From a bacterium (GTDB lineage: Bacteria > Armatimonadota > UBA5829), in assembly GCA_021371935.1 (NCBI GenBank), contig JAJFVF010000010.1, forward strand, positions 95,910 to 159,909: a stretch of DNA of 64,000 bases. The letters are read 5' to 3'. A model generated the notes under the pieces. The model was not told the origin of the DNA. It saw only the letters and a list, made by a program, of their open reading frames with translations, and did not search any database. Positions 27,397 through 35,743 of the stretch are shown here, in pieces; the first letter of the stretch is position 1, and the number at the start of each line of letters is the position of its first letter. The position numbers and the translations under genes were made by a program.

Positions 27397-28236
27397 TTAT
27401 CGTGTCGATCGTCGATAGTCTGATGGGCTGATACCTGTTACAAGTCTGAACTCTCTGTTAAAAGCTGAAAGGCTGTCATATCCTACTGAATAAGCAACTG
27501 CGGCAACTTTTGTGTCCGAATCTTCAAGCAGTTTCTTTGCTGCATTGATGCGTATTTGGATAATAAATTCCTTAACTCCGAGTCCGGTCTCTTGTCTGAA
27601 TGCTCTTCTGAGTGTAGATTGTGAGATGCAGCATTCTTTGGCTATATCTGCAACGGATTGTTTTTTTGCGTAGGTGTTGTTGAGGTAGTATATAACATCT
27701 TTAATGATAGAGTTTGGGACTTTTACTTTCTCAGAGCTTTCAAGTGCTGCTCGGCCGATAGTCAGCAGGAAGCGTTCAAGCTCACTGCAGATGATATCTT
27801 TCCATCCGTCTCTCTTGCCGGCTTTTTCATCTTCAATGTTCCTAATCAGCAGTTCGATATTGTTCGTTTCAGTGGAGCTAAGTGTAAATGTCGTCAGCCC
27901 GGTAAGTTCTTCAAGCTTTTTCAATGCGGCAGGCCTTGATTCCAATAATGCGGGTGAGAACATGAGCACCGCTCGAAGTAGTCCGCCTTTTTCTATCGGA
28001 AAACCATAGTGGATATCTTGCCCATGAACAATAAGCCCGGAACCCGGATAGAGTTCATATACGGTGTCTTTCACAAAGTACCTGCCATGGCCCCTAAGCG
28101 TAATGGAGACCTCAAGTTCGGAGTGATAATGCGCTATTGGAGGGAGTGTGCTCCACGATATCCGAACAGGCAGATCGCCTTCTCGAAATAGCATTTCTTT
28201 GTATGATTTTTTATGAATGCTATTTTCCGTCTTCAT
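27397..28236 (-). CDS. AraC-family transcriptional regulator
   Basis: 279 residues from the ATG at 28236 (GGAGAG about 10 bases upstream). The N-terminal cupin sensor domain (about 20-110) has PPIAHYHSELEVSITLRGHGRYFV and GSGLIVHGQDIHYG. The C-terminal AraC double helix-turn-helix (about 180-277) has SVADIAKECCISQSTLRRAFRQ and VAAVAYSVGYDSLSAFNREFRLVTGISPSDYR. It lies directly upstream of the sugar/cyclitol cluster in the same direction and probably controls it in response to the cluster's substrate. That link is inferred from position. Confidence 0.92.
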   Translation of the reverse strand: MKTENSIHKKSYKEMLFREGDLPVRISWSTLPPIAHYHSELEVSITLRGHGRYFVKDTVYELYPGSGLIVHGQDIHYGFPIEKGGLLRAVLMFSPALLESRPAALKKLEELTGLTTFTLSSTETNNIELLIRNIEDEKAGKRDGWKDIICSELERFLLTIGRAALESSEKVKVPNSIIKDVIYYLNNTYAKKQSVADIAKECCISQSTLRRAFRQETGLGVKEFIIQIRINAAKKLLEDSDTKVAAVAYSVGYDSLSAFNREFRLVTGISPSDYRRSTR

Positions 28237-28555
28237 AATCAGCTTTGCTCTCCTGCAAGTAATGTCGGCCAAAATATTGGTAGGATGCCGAATTCCACAA
28301 TAGCGAGACCTAAACTGTTATCATTTGCTATAGTATAACTCAGTTGTTCCATCAGCGCCAGGAGATCGAGGCAATTAAGACAAATTTGTCTATCACAACG
28401 ATCTGGATGTTCGCATATCTTGGAGCAGACTAATATTGACAGAGTGGTGGACTCAGGATAAACTGCACGTGTGTGGTGGGAATGCATAAGGATTCGTTTG
28501 AGTTAGCGAAGATCAGCGAAACAGATGGCATGAATGCGAAAAGAGGTGGGTTATT
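28237..28555. other. Intergenic region between AraC regulator and pseudopilin
   Basis: A divergent promoter region. It holds a plus-strand promoter (28436-28464); nothing else is recognised. Confidence 0.4.
28436..28464 (+). promoter_or_regulatory. Sigma-70-type promoter of the pseudopilin gene
   Basis: TTGACA (28436-28441), a 17-base spacer and TAAACT (28459-28464). The leader to the ATG at 28556 is about 85 bases. Confidence 0.55.
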
Positions 28556-29260
28556 ATGGCAGTGCAAAAGAGGCTGCGCTTGGGGTTTACGTTAATCGAG
28601 TTACTTGTGGTAATTGCAATAATCGCTGTACTTGCTGCAATCTTGTTTCCAGTATTGACAAACGCCAAAGAAAAAGGTCGTCTGACAACCTGCATATTCA
28701 ATTTGAAGACTCTGTCCAGTGGGATGAGGATGTATGCTGATGATAATGCGGGCAGACTTCCATGTTCCTATTATGGTTGGCTGGATGCTGGGGTTCACGA
28801 TTGGTGCGGCTGTGAGTATGGTAGTACAAACCGTGTTTACCCTGACAGAGGCTCGCTCTATAAGTATTTAAAAAATATCAACGTATACAAATGTCCTTCG
28901 GATGCGGGCATTGCACCGAGAAATGTCACTTTAGTCGACACAAAAACTGCGCTGAAAGACTACCCACTGTCATATTCAATGAACTGGAAAATCGGTTACA
29001 ATTGGGTCGAGACCCCTCCTGTGATCGACGCGATGACACGCCCAAGCAAGGTATTGTTACTGATTCATGAAGGTCGCAAGTTTATTGATGATGGCTGTTT
29101 CTATTGGGGTATCGGGGGTAATGGCGAGGCAAATCAGCCCAGCGATATCCATCTTAGTGGAACTGCCGCATCATATATCGATGGTCACGCGAAGTGGCTG
29201 AGTTTTGAGGCTTTTATTCTCGAACGTGATACCAATGTCTGGTATCCAGGCAAGTCATAG
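28556..29260 (+). CDS. Type II secretion-like pseudopilin (prepilin-type N-terminus)
   Basis: 234 residues. The short basic leader MAVQKRLRLG precedes the prepilin peptidase site G|FTLIELLVVIAIIAVLAA, with Glu at mature position 5. The C-terminal part (CPSDAG..., DGHAKWLSFE) resembles the DUF1559/H-x9-DG-type pseudopilin families. Such genes occur in dozens of copies in Planctomycetota and Armatimonadota. It is probably inserted in the inner membrane and surface-exposed, and its role is unknown. AGAGGTGGG precedes the ATG. Confidence 0.88.
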   Translation: MAVQKRLRLGFTLIELLVVIAIIAVLAAILFPVLTNAKEKGRLTTCIFNLKTLSSGMRMYADDNAGRLPCSYYGWLDAGVHDWCGCEYGSTNRVYPDRGSLYKYLKNINVYKCPSDAGIAPRNVTLVDTKTALKDYPLSYSMNWKIGYNWVETPPVIDAMTRPSKVLLLIHEGRKFIDDGCFYWGIGGNGEANQPSDIHLSGTAASYIDGHAKWLSFEAFILERDTNVWYPGKS

Positions 29261-29290
29261 CCAAAAAGAGAAATATGTGATATGCTGACA

Positions 29291-29314
29291 GGGTCAGGGT
29301 CTTGAATCTGACCC
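29291..29314. repeat. Hairpin GGGTCAG / CTGACCC
   Basis: A 7-bp stem around a GGTCTTGAAT core ends 7 bases before the ATG at 29322, where a ribosome site would be expected. It belongs to the TTGAATC-core hairpin family. Confidence 0.45.
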
Positions 29315-29321
29315 CATATTT

Positions 29322-31088
29322 ATGAGAAAAACTGCGCTTTACATCCTTGTTATACTGTTGTTTCTCACGCCTTATGCATTTGCGCAAGACCAAGCCTCGC
29401 AATCCAGCATCTGGTTTGGAGACATTGCCGCTCCGCTTAGCCTATCCGGCCAGGACCAGGCATCCATCATGAAGATATTGAGCGAATGTCTCCTTTCGGG
29501 TTCAAAAGTATCCAACAGTAAATTTCCCGATGCCGTCTCAACTGACATGGGCAAGCGCATTGTATTTGTGTCCCTCTTTGACGGCAAATCGCGCGCACAA
29601 ATCTTTCGTGGTGAAGGATTGGGTTTGTCGAGTGCGATCAACTGCGCCCTGACAAGGATAGCATCTCAGCCTGATGCGCCCAAAAAATGGAGCGGTGTCA
29701 GGTTGGATATTGTGCGATCGGCGCGCATGCTGGACAACAAACTCGTGCCGCTTGAGCCGGGGCTGAATGGCTTGGCGACAGGCAGTCAGCAGGCTGTAGC
29801 TGTGCTTGCCGATGAACTTATTGCGGATGGGTGCGTGCGCGATGATGGCGATGTCAAATGGGATAAAGTAGCATTCCTCATAGAACGGCATGGCCTTAAG
29901 ATTTATGACATTTCATCGCATACAATCGATCTGATGAAAATTGCCTATACATTCACAACCGACAGTCTCTACACCGACGGCAGGAATGTAATGCCGCTTT
30001 ATCGCGGCCATACGGCAAATGTTCAGGTCACGTCATCTAATTTGCTTCAAGCGGTAAAAGCGGGAGGTGACTACTTGAAATGGTCGCTCGATCCCAATGG
30101 CCGTTTCACATACAACTATATGGCGGGCAGCGATAAGACCGACAAGGCGTATAACTATGTCCGACACGCCGGGACCATATATGCAATGTGCGAGGTCTAC
30201 GGGGTCACAGGTGACCGCAGTCTGCTTGTTCCCATCCGCAGTGCGATCGATTACCTGATGCGTCTGAAAAAGTCCTCCGGCAATGCTCTGTATCTTGCCG
30301 ACAAATCGGACTCCACCTCGCTGGGCTGTAATGCTTTGGCGGCACTTGCGCTGGCCGAGTATACTATGGTCACCAAGGATCGCCGCTATGTGCCGACCAT
30401 TATAAAGCTCGGCAGATGGATCGAGATGTGCGAGAACGATTCGGGCGAGTTCGTGCACAAGGTCTGTGTGCCGTCGCAAAAGGCTCTGCCCGATACATGC
30501 AGTTATTATCCGGGCGAAGCGACTTTTGCTCTTATGCGCATCGCCAAGGTCGACAAACAGTCACATTGGATCACATCCGCACAAAAGGCCGCAAAAAACA
30601 TAATAGCCGGTTATGCCAAGGTGAAGGACGACGATCTGCCCAATGACCAGTGGTTTCTCTACGCTCTGAACGAACTCTATCGCGTCAAGCCGAAGTCTGA
30701 ATATATGAGCTGTGCACGCAGACTCGTTCGTGCTGAGATTGTCAGCCAGACGACAAAATCCGACCATCCTGATGAGATTGGTCTACTAAGGGGCAAGCTG
30801 GTGTCTAATATTACTGCCGTGGAGGGTCTTTGCGCAGCATATGCAATGATGAGAGATTATGGCTCGAAGAATGATGCGGACGCGATCAAGAAGTCTCTGC
30901 AATCGGCTGTGCGCTACCAGATGCAGCTGCAGTATCGGAAGGAGTCATCCGGGTACCTGCCGAACCCGCGGCATGCGCTGGGGGGCGTTACAAAGAGTTT
31001 CGCCAACACCACAATCCGAATCGACACAGTCCAGCACTTCCTGTCCGGCTGCATCCAGTATTACAAGATCATCAAGCCCAAAAGTTGA
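29322..31088 (+). CDS. Secreted protein with predicted alpha-toroid domain, unknown function
   Basis: 588 residues with a clear signal peptide (ends near PYAFAQDQ). Residues about 30-190 form a mixed domain. Residues about 230-585 are repeated helices with features seen in (alpha/alpha) toroid glycosidases and epimerases: LKWSLDPNGRFTYNY, NYVRHAGTIYAMCEVY, GCNALAALALAEY and PGEATFALMRIA. I do not recognise a specific family or the catalytic residues. It is probably a periplasmic or surface polysaccharide-active protein. No Shine-Dalgarno sequence precedes the ATG; a hairpin occupies that place. It is followed by a shared terminator. Confidence 0.7.
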   Translation: MRKTALYILVILLFLTPYAFAQDQASQSSIWFGDIAAPLSLSGQDQASIMKILSECLLSGSKVSNSKFPDAVSTDMGKRIVFVSLFDGKSRAQIFRGEGLGLSSAINCALTRIASQPDAPKKWSGVRLDIVRSARMLDNKLVPLEPGLNGLATGSQQAVAVLADELIADGCVRDDGDVKWDKVAFLIERHGLKIYDISSHTIDLMKIAYTFTTDSLYTDGRNVMPLYRGHTANVQVTSSNLLQAVKAGGDYLKWSLDPNGRFTYNYMAGSDKTDKAYNYVRHAGTIYAMCEVYGVTGDRSLLVPIRSAIDYLMRLKKSSGNALYLADKSDSTSLGCNALAALALAEYTMVTKDRRYVPTIIKLGRWIEMCENDSGEFVHKVCVPSQKALPDTCSYYPGEATFALMRIAKVDKQSHWITSAQKAAKNIIAGYAKVKDDDLPNDQWFLYALNELYRVKPKSEYMSCARRLVRAEIVSQTTKSDHPDEIGLLRGKLVSNITAVEGLCAAYAMMRDYGSKNDADAIKKSLQSAVRYQMQLQYRKESSGYLPNPRHALGGVTKSFANTTIRIDTVQHFLSGCIQYYKIIKPKS

Positions 31089-31140
31089 TAAATTACTGTT
31101 CAGATGCAATGTCCGATATAGGACCATACATTGTTATTGT

Positions 31141-31169
31141 TCGGACGCGATATTTGATCGCGTCCGAAA
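31141..31169. terminator. Strong hairpin between convergent genes
   Basis: A perfect 12-bp stem, TTCGGACGCGAT (31141-31152) with ATCGCGTCCGAA (31158-31169), has a 5-base loop and no T-run. It lies between the secreted protein gene and glnA and probably blocks read-through both ways. Confidence 0.6.
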
Positions 31170-31249
31170 CAGAACTAATGCAATTTTCGGATTAAAGCTC
31201 GGAATGACGCGCTGCATTAGGAATGCTTTCCACTTTTAGCCTTCCACTC

Positions 31250-32578
31250 TTAAAGTATCGGTAGATACTTATTCAACTCCCACGGCGTCACTTGCACCTT
31301 GAACTCGTCCCATTCCTGCTTTTTGTTCCAGATCAACCGCTCGAATGCGTGGTCACCGAGTGTCTCTCTTACCAGTTCGCTGTTTTCGGCTGCTGCGATA
31401 GCCTCTCCGAGGCTGCCCGGCAGGCTCTCAATACCTCGCTCTTTGCGTTCCTCTTCTGTAAGCTCGTAGAGGTTATCGGTCATCTCTTGTGGAAGTTCAT
31501 ATTTGCCCTCGATACCCTTAAGCCCGGCGGCAAGCATTACTGCAAAAGCCAGATAAGGGTTGCATGCGGGATCAGGGCACCTGAGTTCGGCGCGAGTTGC
31601 CACTTCCTTGCCCGGTTTATACAAAGGCACTCGGACCAGTGCGGACCTGTTTCTCTGCGACCATGCGATATAGACCGGCGCTTCATATCCCGGCACGAGA
31701 CGTTTGTATGAGTTGACCCACTGAGCCAGAATCAGCGATATTTCCTTTGCGTGTTTGAGCAGACCGGCAATATAACTCTTTGCGATATCTGAGAGATGAT
31801 TGGGGTCGCTTTCATCGAAGAATGCATTGTTGCCGCCGGTAAAGAGCGACTGATGGGTATGCATTCCGTTTCCATTGGTGCCGAAAATCGGCTTGGGCAT
31901 GAATGTTGCGTAGACGCCATGCTCGTGCGCGATCTCTTTGACCACCAGCCTGTAGGTCATCGCTGAGTCAGCCATAGTCAGGGCATCCGCATATCGAAGG
32001 TCGATCTCATGCTGGCTTGGAGCGACTTCATGGTGACTGTATTCGACCCCGATTCCCATCTCCTTGAGCACAAGTATGGTGTCTCGTCTGAGAGACGATG
32101 CCACGTCCAGTGGTGTAAGATCGAAGTAGCCGCCTTCATCTAGTATTTCGGTCCCGTTATTGTTCTTGAAATAAAAGTATTCAAGCTCCGGTCCGACATA
32201 GAACGAAAAGCCCATATCGGCAGCTTTTTTCATCGCTTTTTTGAGTATGAAGCGAGGGTCTCCAGCATATGGTTCGCCGTCCGGCGTCATAACATCGCAG
32301 AACATCTTTGCGACCGATTTGTCCGACGGCCGCCACGGCAGCAGAGTAAATGTGGAGGGGTCAGGCAGTGCGATCATGTCGCTTTCCTGGATGTCCTGAT
32401 AGCCAGTGATGGATGATCCATCGAAGCCCATGCCCTCGTCGAGTGCGCCTTCAAGCTCCTCGATCGTGATCGCAAAGCTCTTCATCTGGCCAAGAATGTC
32501 CGTGAACCACAGCCTGATAAATTCGACATCCTTGTCTTGGCATGCTTTCAAAACCCATTCTTTACCTCTGTCGGCCAT
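31250..32578 (-). CDS. glnA: Glutamine synthetase type I
   Basis: 442 residues from the ATG at 32578, preceded by GGGAGG; a longer in-frame reading has no support. Motifs: MGFDGSSITGYQDI, GPELEYFYF, HHEVAPSQHEIDLRY, PKPIFGTNGNGMHTHQSL, RNRSALVRVP and RAELRCPDPACNPYLAF. The length fits the GSI-alpha subtype, which lacks the insertion found in adenylylated GSI-beta enzymes. It assimilates ammonia as a dodecamer. Immediately upstream in the same direction is an atypical OmpR-type regulator, which may control it. This is the second glutamine synthetase of the window. Confidence 0.97.
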   Translation of the reverse strand: MADRGKEWVLKACQDKDVEFIRLWFTDILGQMKSFAITIEELEGALDEGMGFDGSSITGYQDIQESDMIALPDPSTFTLLPWRPSDKSVAKMFCDVMTPDGEPYAGDPRFILKKAMKKAADMGFSFYVGPELEYFYFKNNNGTEILDEGGYFDLTPLDVASSLRRDTILVLKEMGIGVEYSHHEVAPSQHEIDLRYADALTMADSAMTYRLVVKEIAHEHGVYATFMPKPIFGTNGNGMHTHQSLFTGGNNAFFDESDPNHLSDIAKSYIAGLLKHAKEISLILAQWVNSYKRLVPGYEAPVYIAWSQRNRSALVRVPLYKPGKEVATRAELRCPDPACNPYLAFAVMLAAGLKGIEGKYELPQEMTDNLYELTEEERKERGIESLPGSLGEAIAAAENSELVRETLGDHAFERLIWNKKQEWDEFKVQVTPWELNKYLPIL

Positions 32579-32648
32579 GTCTATGCCTCCCTTGGAAATA
32601 GATGTTAGAAGTAAGATGTTAGAGGTTAGATATACCAACCATACCGAC

Positions 32649-32691
32649 TCCCTTTCCACGGGGAGAGGGTTGGGGTGAGGGCGCTGCCCCC
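32649..32691. repeat. CCCTTTCC / GGAGAGGG repetitive tract
   Basis: CTCCCTTTCCACGGGGAGAG followed by GGTTGGGGTGAGGGC is a short hairpin-forming tract of a type common as a dispersed repeat in environmental genomes. It lies between the regulator stop and glnA. Only one copy is seen here. Confidence 0.35.
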
Positions 32692-33420
32692 TTAAGTAAC
32701 GAACTTATACCCGACTCCATGCACTGTCTGGATAAGGTTATCGTGTTTTATCCCGAGTTTTGCACGTATGCGCCTGACGTGAACATCAACAGTGCGCAGT
32801 CCGCCGAAATATTCATATCCCCAAACCTGGTTCAAAAGCGCTTCACGTGTATGGACACGTCCCGGGTGGGCCGCCAGGAAGCGTAAAAGCTCGAATTCTT
32901 TGAAAGTCAATGCAAGCTGCCGGCCATCGACAGTCACTTCAAAGCTCTCCGTGTCGATAACGAGGCCGTCGGCGGTGATTTGCTTGCCTTCTTTTGCACT
33001 TTGACCCTTCGCGAGCAATCGCGCAATTCTCAGCGCAAGCTCAGATGCTTCATAAGGATAAAGAATGAAATCGTCCAGATATTTCGATTGCAGTTCTCTG
33101 GCGTCGATGTTCTCGACCACAGCCAGTCTGGGCGCTTCAGCCACCTGGTCATAGTTGGCCACAAGGTCCTTTGAATGTGCAAGAGCATTTTCGCTATTAC
33201 GCATGTCCAGTATCACGATCTCAGGGCTGCCGTTTGCGACGGCGTCCGAGAGTGAGTCCAAGTCCCATGCTGACGTAACGAAATGACTCAATCCCGCTAC
33301 CGAGGCGGCAACGGGCGAGAGGTCGCGTTCATTTTTTCCTAGAACAAGAATTCTGGGCATGGTCATTTTAAGGAGCTTTATTGCTCCACCTGAACCATTA
33401 TATATTTGATCTATTGTCAT
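32692..33420 (-). CDS. Atypical OmpR-family response regulator, GlnR-like
   Basis: 242 residues; the ATG at 33420 has AAAGG 8 bases upstream, while an internal MPRILVLG start is also possible. The N-terminal receiver-like domain lacks the acidic pair (ILVLGKNERD instead of a DD motif) and the conserved Lys (ILYPYE), but keeps an Asp in VILDMRN. The C-terminal winged helix is standard: FKEFELLRFLAAHPGRVHTREALLNQVWG and TVDVHVRRIRAKLG. No sensor kinase gene is adjacent. Actinobacterial GlnR is an orphan OmpR protein with a similarly degenerate pocket that controls nitrogen genes. The neighbouring glnA makes the same role plausible here. Confidence 0.85.
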   Translation of the reverse strand: MTIDQIYNGSGGAIKLLKMTMPRILVLGKNERDLSPVAASVAGLSHFVTSAWDLDSLSDAVANGSPEIVILDMRNSENALAHSKDLVANYDQVAEAPRLAVVENIDARELQSKYLDDFILYPYEASELALRIARLLAKGQSAKEGKQITADGLVIDTESFEVTVDGRQLALTFKEFELLRFLAAHPGRVHTREALLNQVWGYEYFGGLRTVDVHVRRIRAKLGIKHDNLIQTVHGVGYKFVT

Positions 33421-33613
33421 GTCCAGTGCCTTTAATGTTGACCAATACGCCCTATTCTATAAAATAGTATAGGTCATTTGATGTTTCGACGCCGTTACAC
33501 AAGAGTTAAGCGTATGTTTCAATGGGTGGCGAGGTGGAATCGGCAAGAAAGCGTACGCCGGTCTTCCAACGTACGCTTTCAAATAATCAATATAAAATAT
33601 CAATTACAAAATT

Positions 33614-34765
33614 TTAAGCTGCTGCTTCCACATCGATCCTGGGGATGTAATCCTCGCACTTATACGAATGCGACTGCTCGTCCGGACTTTCCGCATCCGA
33701 CATAAAGACGGCATATCCGGTCTTTGAGCACTTCTGATAGCTCTGATCGTAGTTTTCGCAGTCAAGGCATCTTCTGAGCACGCTCCAGCAGACACTGCAG
33801 CGCAGGCTGCCGACCAGCTCTATTCTGCCGCAGAGCGGACAGTGGATATAGACTTCCTTGAACTGGTGGTCTGTCTTTTGCAGAGTATCGCGCATGGTCT
33901 TGTTAAACTTCATAAGCTGCTCGGCGAGGTCTGCTGTGGCGCTGAGCATCTGGTTCATTTCGGTTGGCGAGAGATATTGCGACACGCGGTCATCGAGCAG
34001 ATCGAGCACACCTGTGCAGGCTTTTTGCATAAGCTTAAGATGAGACTGAGCAGTCTTTGGCCGATATGCGGCTTTCTTTCTTTCCTGCCGCGCAATGCTT
34101 CGCAATATTTCTTCCGTAACGTTGAGAGGCACGCGCAAAAAAGCTTCAGTCTTGGAGGGTACTTCCGCGATGGCGCCGATTATCTTTTTGAGTTCATCTA
34201 CGGACAGCCGTTCGGCTCTTACTTTCTTGGCGAGCCTGATCTGCACTTTCTGATTGTCATTGAGCTGCTTTAGGGCATAGGCATGCCCTTCCAGGAACTC
34301 ACCTTCATTGTCTTTGGGCTTGGTCAGCAGTTCATCGAGGATCGGCTCGGGAAGCTCAAGCAAGTCAAGATATCTGCGCATGGTAGAATCGGCAACACCG
34401 AGTGTCTTCAAACACTTCTCCCACGGCATAAACTCCAGCAGTTTCTTGATAGCCCTGGCTCGTTCGACGGGGTTAAGGTCTTCACGCTGGAAATTTTCCA
34501 GCAGAGCGTCAGTGCTGGCGTCTTCGTCATTGAGTTCGCGTATCACAGCCGGTATTTGAGTAAGGCCGGCCAGCTGCGATGCCCGCCAGCGGCGTTCGCC
34601 CATTACTATTTCATATTTATCCTGTCCCACAGGACGAACTACTATTGGTTCGAGCACTCCACGTTCTCGAATGGACATCGCCAGTTCAAGCAGTGTGCCC
34701 TGGTCGAATGATTTCCTCGGCTGATCGGCCGCAGGTGCGATTTTTGAGATGTCGACAAGTTCCAT
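33614..34765 (-). CDS. ParB/Spo0J-like nuclease-fold protein with cysteine-rich C-terminus
   Basis: 383 residues from the ATG at 34765 (AGAGGAG 8 bases upstream). The N-terminal ParB domain has QPRKSFDQGTLLELAMSIRERG, the CTP-binding motif GERRWRASQLAG and ENFQREDLNPVERARA. A helix-turn-helix follows (CLKTLGVADSTMRRYLDLLELP). The C-terminus is unusual, with about nine cysteines in a zinc-ribbon-like array (CPLCG, CSVCW, CLDCENYDQSYQKC). No parA is adjacent, so chromosome segregation is not implied; a DNA-bound regulatory or nucleoid role is possible. Confidence 0.82.
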   Translation of the reverse strand: MELVDISKIAPAADQPRKSFDQGTLLELAMSIRERGVLEPIVVRPVGQDKYEIVMGERRWRASQLAGLTQIPAVIRELNDEDASTDALLENFQREDLNPVERARAIKKLLEFMPWEKCLKTLGVADSTMRRYLDLLELPEPILDELLTKPKDNEGEFLEGHAYALKQLNDNQKVQIRLAKKVRAERLSVDELKKIIGAIAEVPSKTEAFLRVPLNVTEEILRSIARQERKKAAYRPKTAQSHLKLMQKACTGVLDLLDDRVSQYLSPTEMNQMLSATADLAEQLMKFNKTMRDTLQKTDHQFKEVYIHCPLCGRIELVGSLRCSVCWSVLRRCLDCENYDQSYQKCSKTGYAVFMSDAESPDEQSHSYKCEDYIPRIDVEAAA

Positions 34766-34861
34766 TAAGACAGTCTCCTCTAGTATTGCCAGTGCGTCTT
34801 CATGGTAATTATGGCTGTTGAGGGCTTCAAGACAAGGCAATATGCGTTAAATTACGCAAAG

Positions 34862-35743
34862 TTACCGGCTGGTCGAGCAAGTTTTTGCGCGTATTGTGCG
34901 TCCGTCGGAGGTGATAGTGACTGCTCCGCATCTGTCCGTGCGATATACACGCGCTCCAGATGATTCGAGTCTTTCAACGGCTTCTGAGGATGGGTGACCG
35001 TAGTTGTTATGCCGTCCGCAGGAGATTATGGCTATCGCGGGTCTAACTGCATTGAGCCACTGTGTGGATGATGCAGCTTTCGCGCCATGATGGCCGACCT
35101 GCAATACCTGCGCGCGGACGGGTATCCCCGACTCGAGGATATCCTGTTCGGCTTCATCTTCAGCGTCGGCAGCCAGCAGAATCGCTGTCTTGCCATATAC
35201 GATTCTGAGCACGATTGAGTTATTGTTGAGGTCGGAGTAATGCATCTTGGGATTTGGGCTGAGCACATGGATGCTCACGCCGTCGCCCATTTCGATATTC
35301 TGCCCACGCTTTGCGATCCTGTAAGTCGCGTTACTTAGCTTCACCCGTTTGATGAAGCGTTTGTATAATGGTGATGCATGCCTTGCTTCTATGTCCATAA
35401 CAACCTTGGCCGGCACAGCTTCGAGCAGCCCCGCATATCCGCTGACATGATCCGAGTGCGGGTGGCTGAGCACGGCCAAGTCTATAGTGTTTTTGCCCAT
35501 CCTATGCAGGTAAGGCACTACCACACTTTCGCCTACGGTGTCGTTTTTGCGCCAACTGCTGGTCCCGCAGTCCATCACCATTACCCTGTTCGACGGCGTG
35601 CGCATGACCACACATAGCCCTTCGCCTACGTCCATCACGGTGAGGTCGAGTGTTTTTCCACCAGGCAGTAGAGCGCTCGTCCATATGCCTATTGCAGCCA
35701 GCGCGGCGGCTGCAATTACCAGGAGTCTTCTATCAGTTCGCAA
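34862..35743 (-). CDS. ComEC C-terminal-type metallo-beta-lactamase-fold protein
   Basis: 293 residues. One N-terminal membrane segment is followed by an MBL fold: LTVMDVGEGLCVVMRTP, VMDCG, the metal motif SHPHSDHVSGY, LAADAEDEAE and VGHHGAKAASS. This is the domain that normally forms the C-terminus of ComEC/Rec2. Here it is a separate protein whose TTG start overlaps the end of the membrane part by 11 bases. The two probably act together in DNA uptake, with this part degrading one strand; that is inferred from ComEC homology. Confidence 0.85.
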   Translation of the reverse strand: MRTDRRLLVIAAAALAAIGIWTSALLPGGKTLDLTVMDVGEGLCVVMRTPSNRVMVMDCGTSSWRKNDTVGESVVVPYLHRMGKNTIDLAVLSHPHSDHVSGYAGLLEAVPAKVVMDIEARHASPLYKRFIKRVKLSNATYRIAKRGQNIEMGDGVSIHVLSPNPKMHYSDLNNNSIVLRIVYGKTAILLAADAEDEAEQDILESGIPVRAQVLQVGHHGAKAASSTQWLNAVRPAIAIISCGRHNNYGHPSSEAVERLESSGARVYRTDRCGAVTITSDGRTIRAKTCSTSR

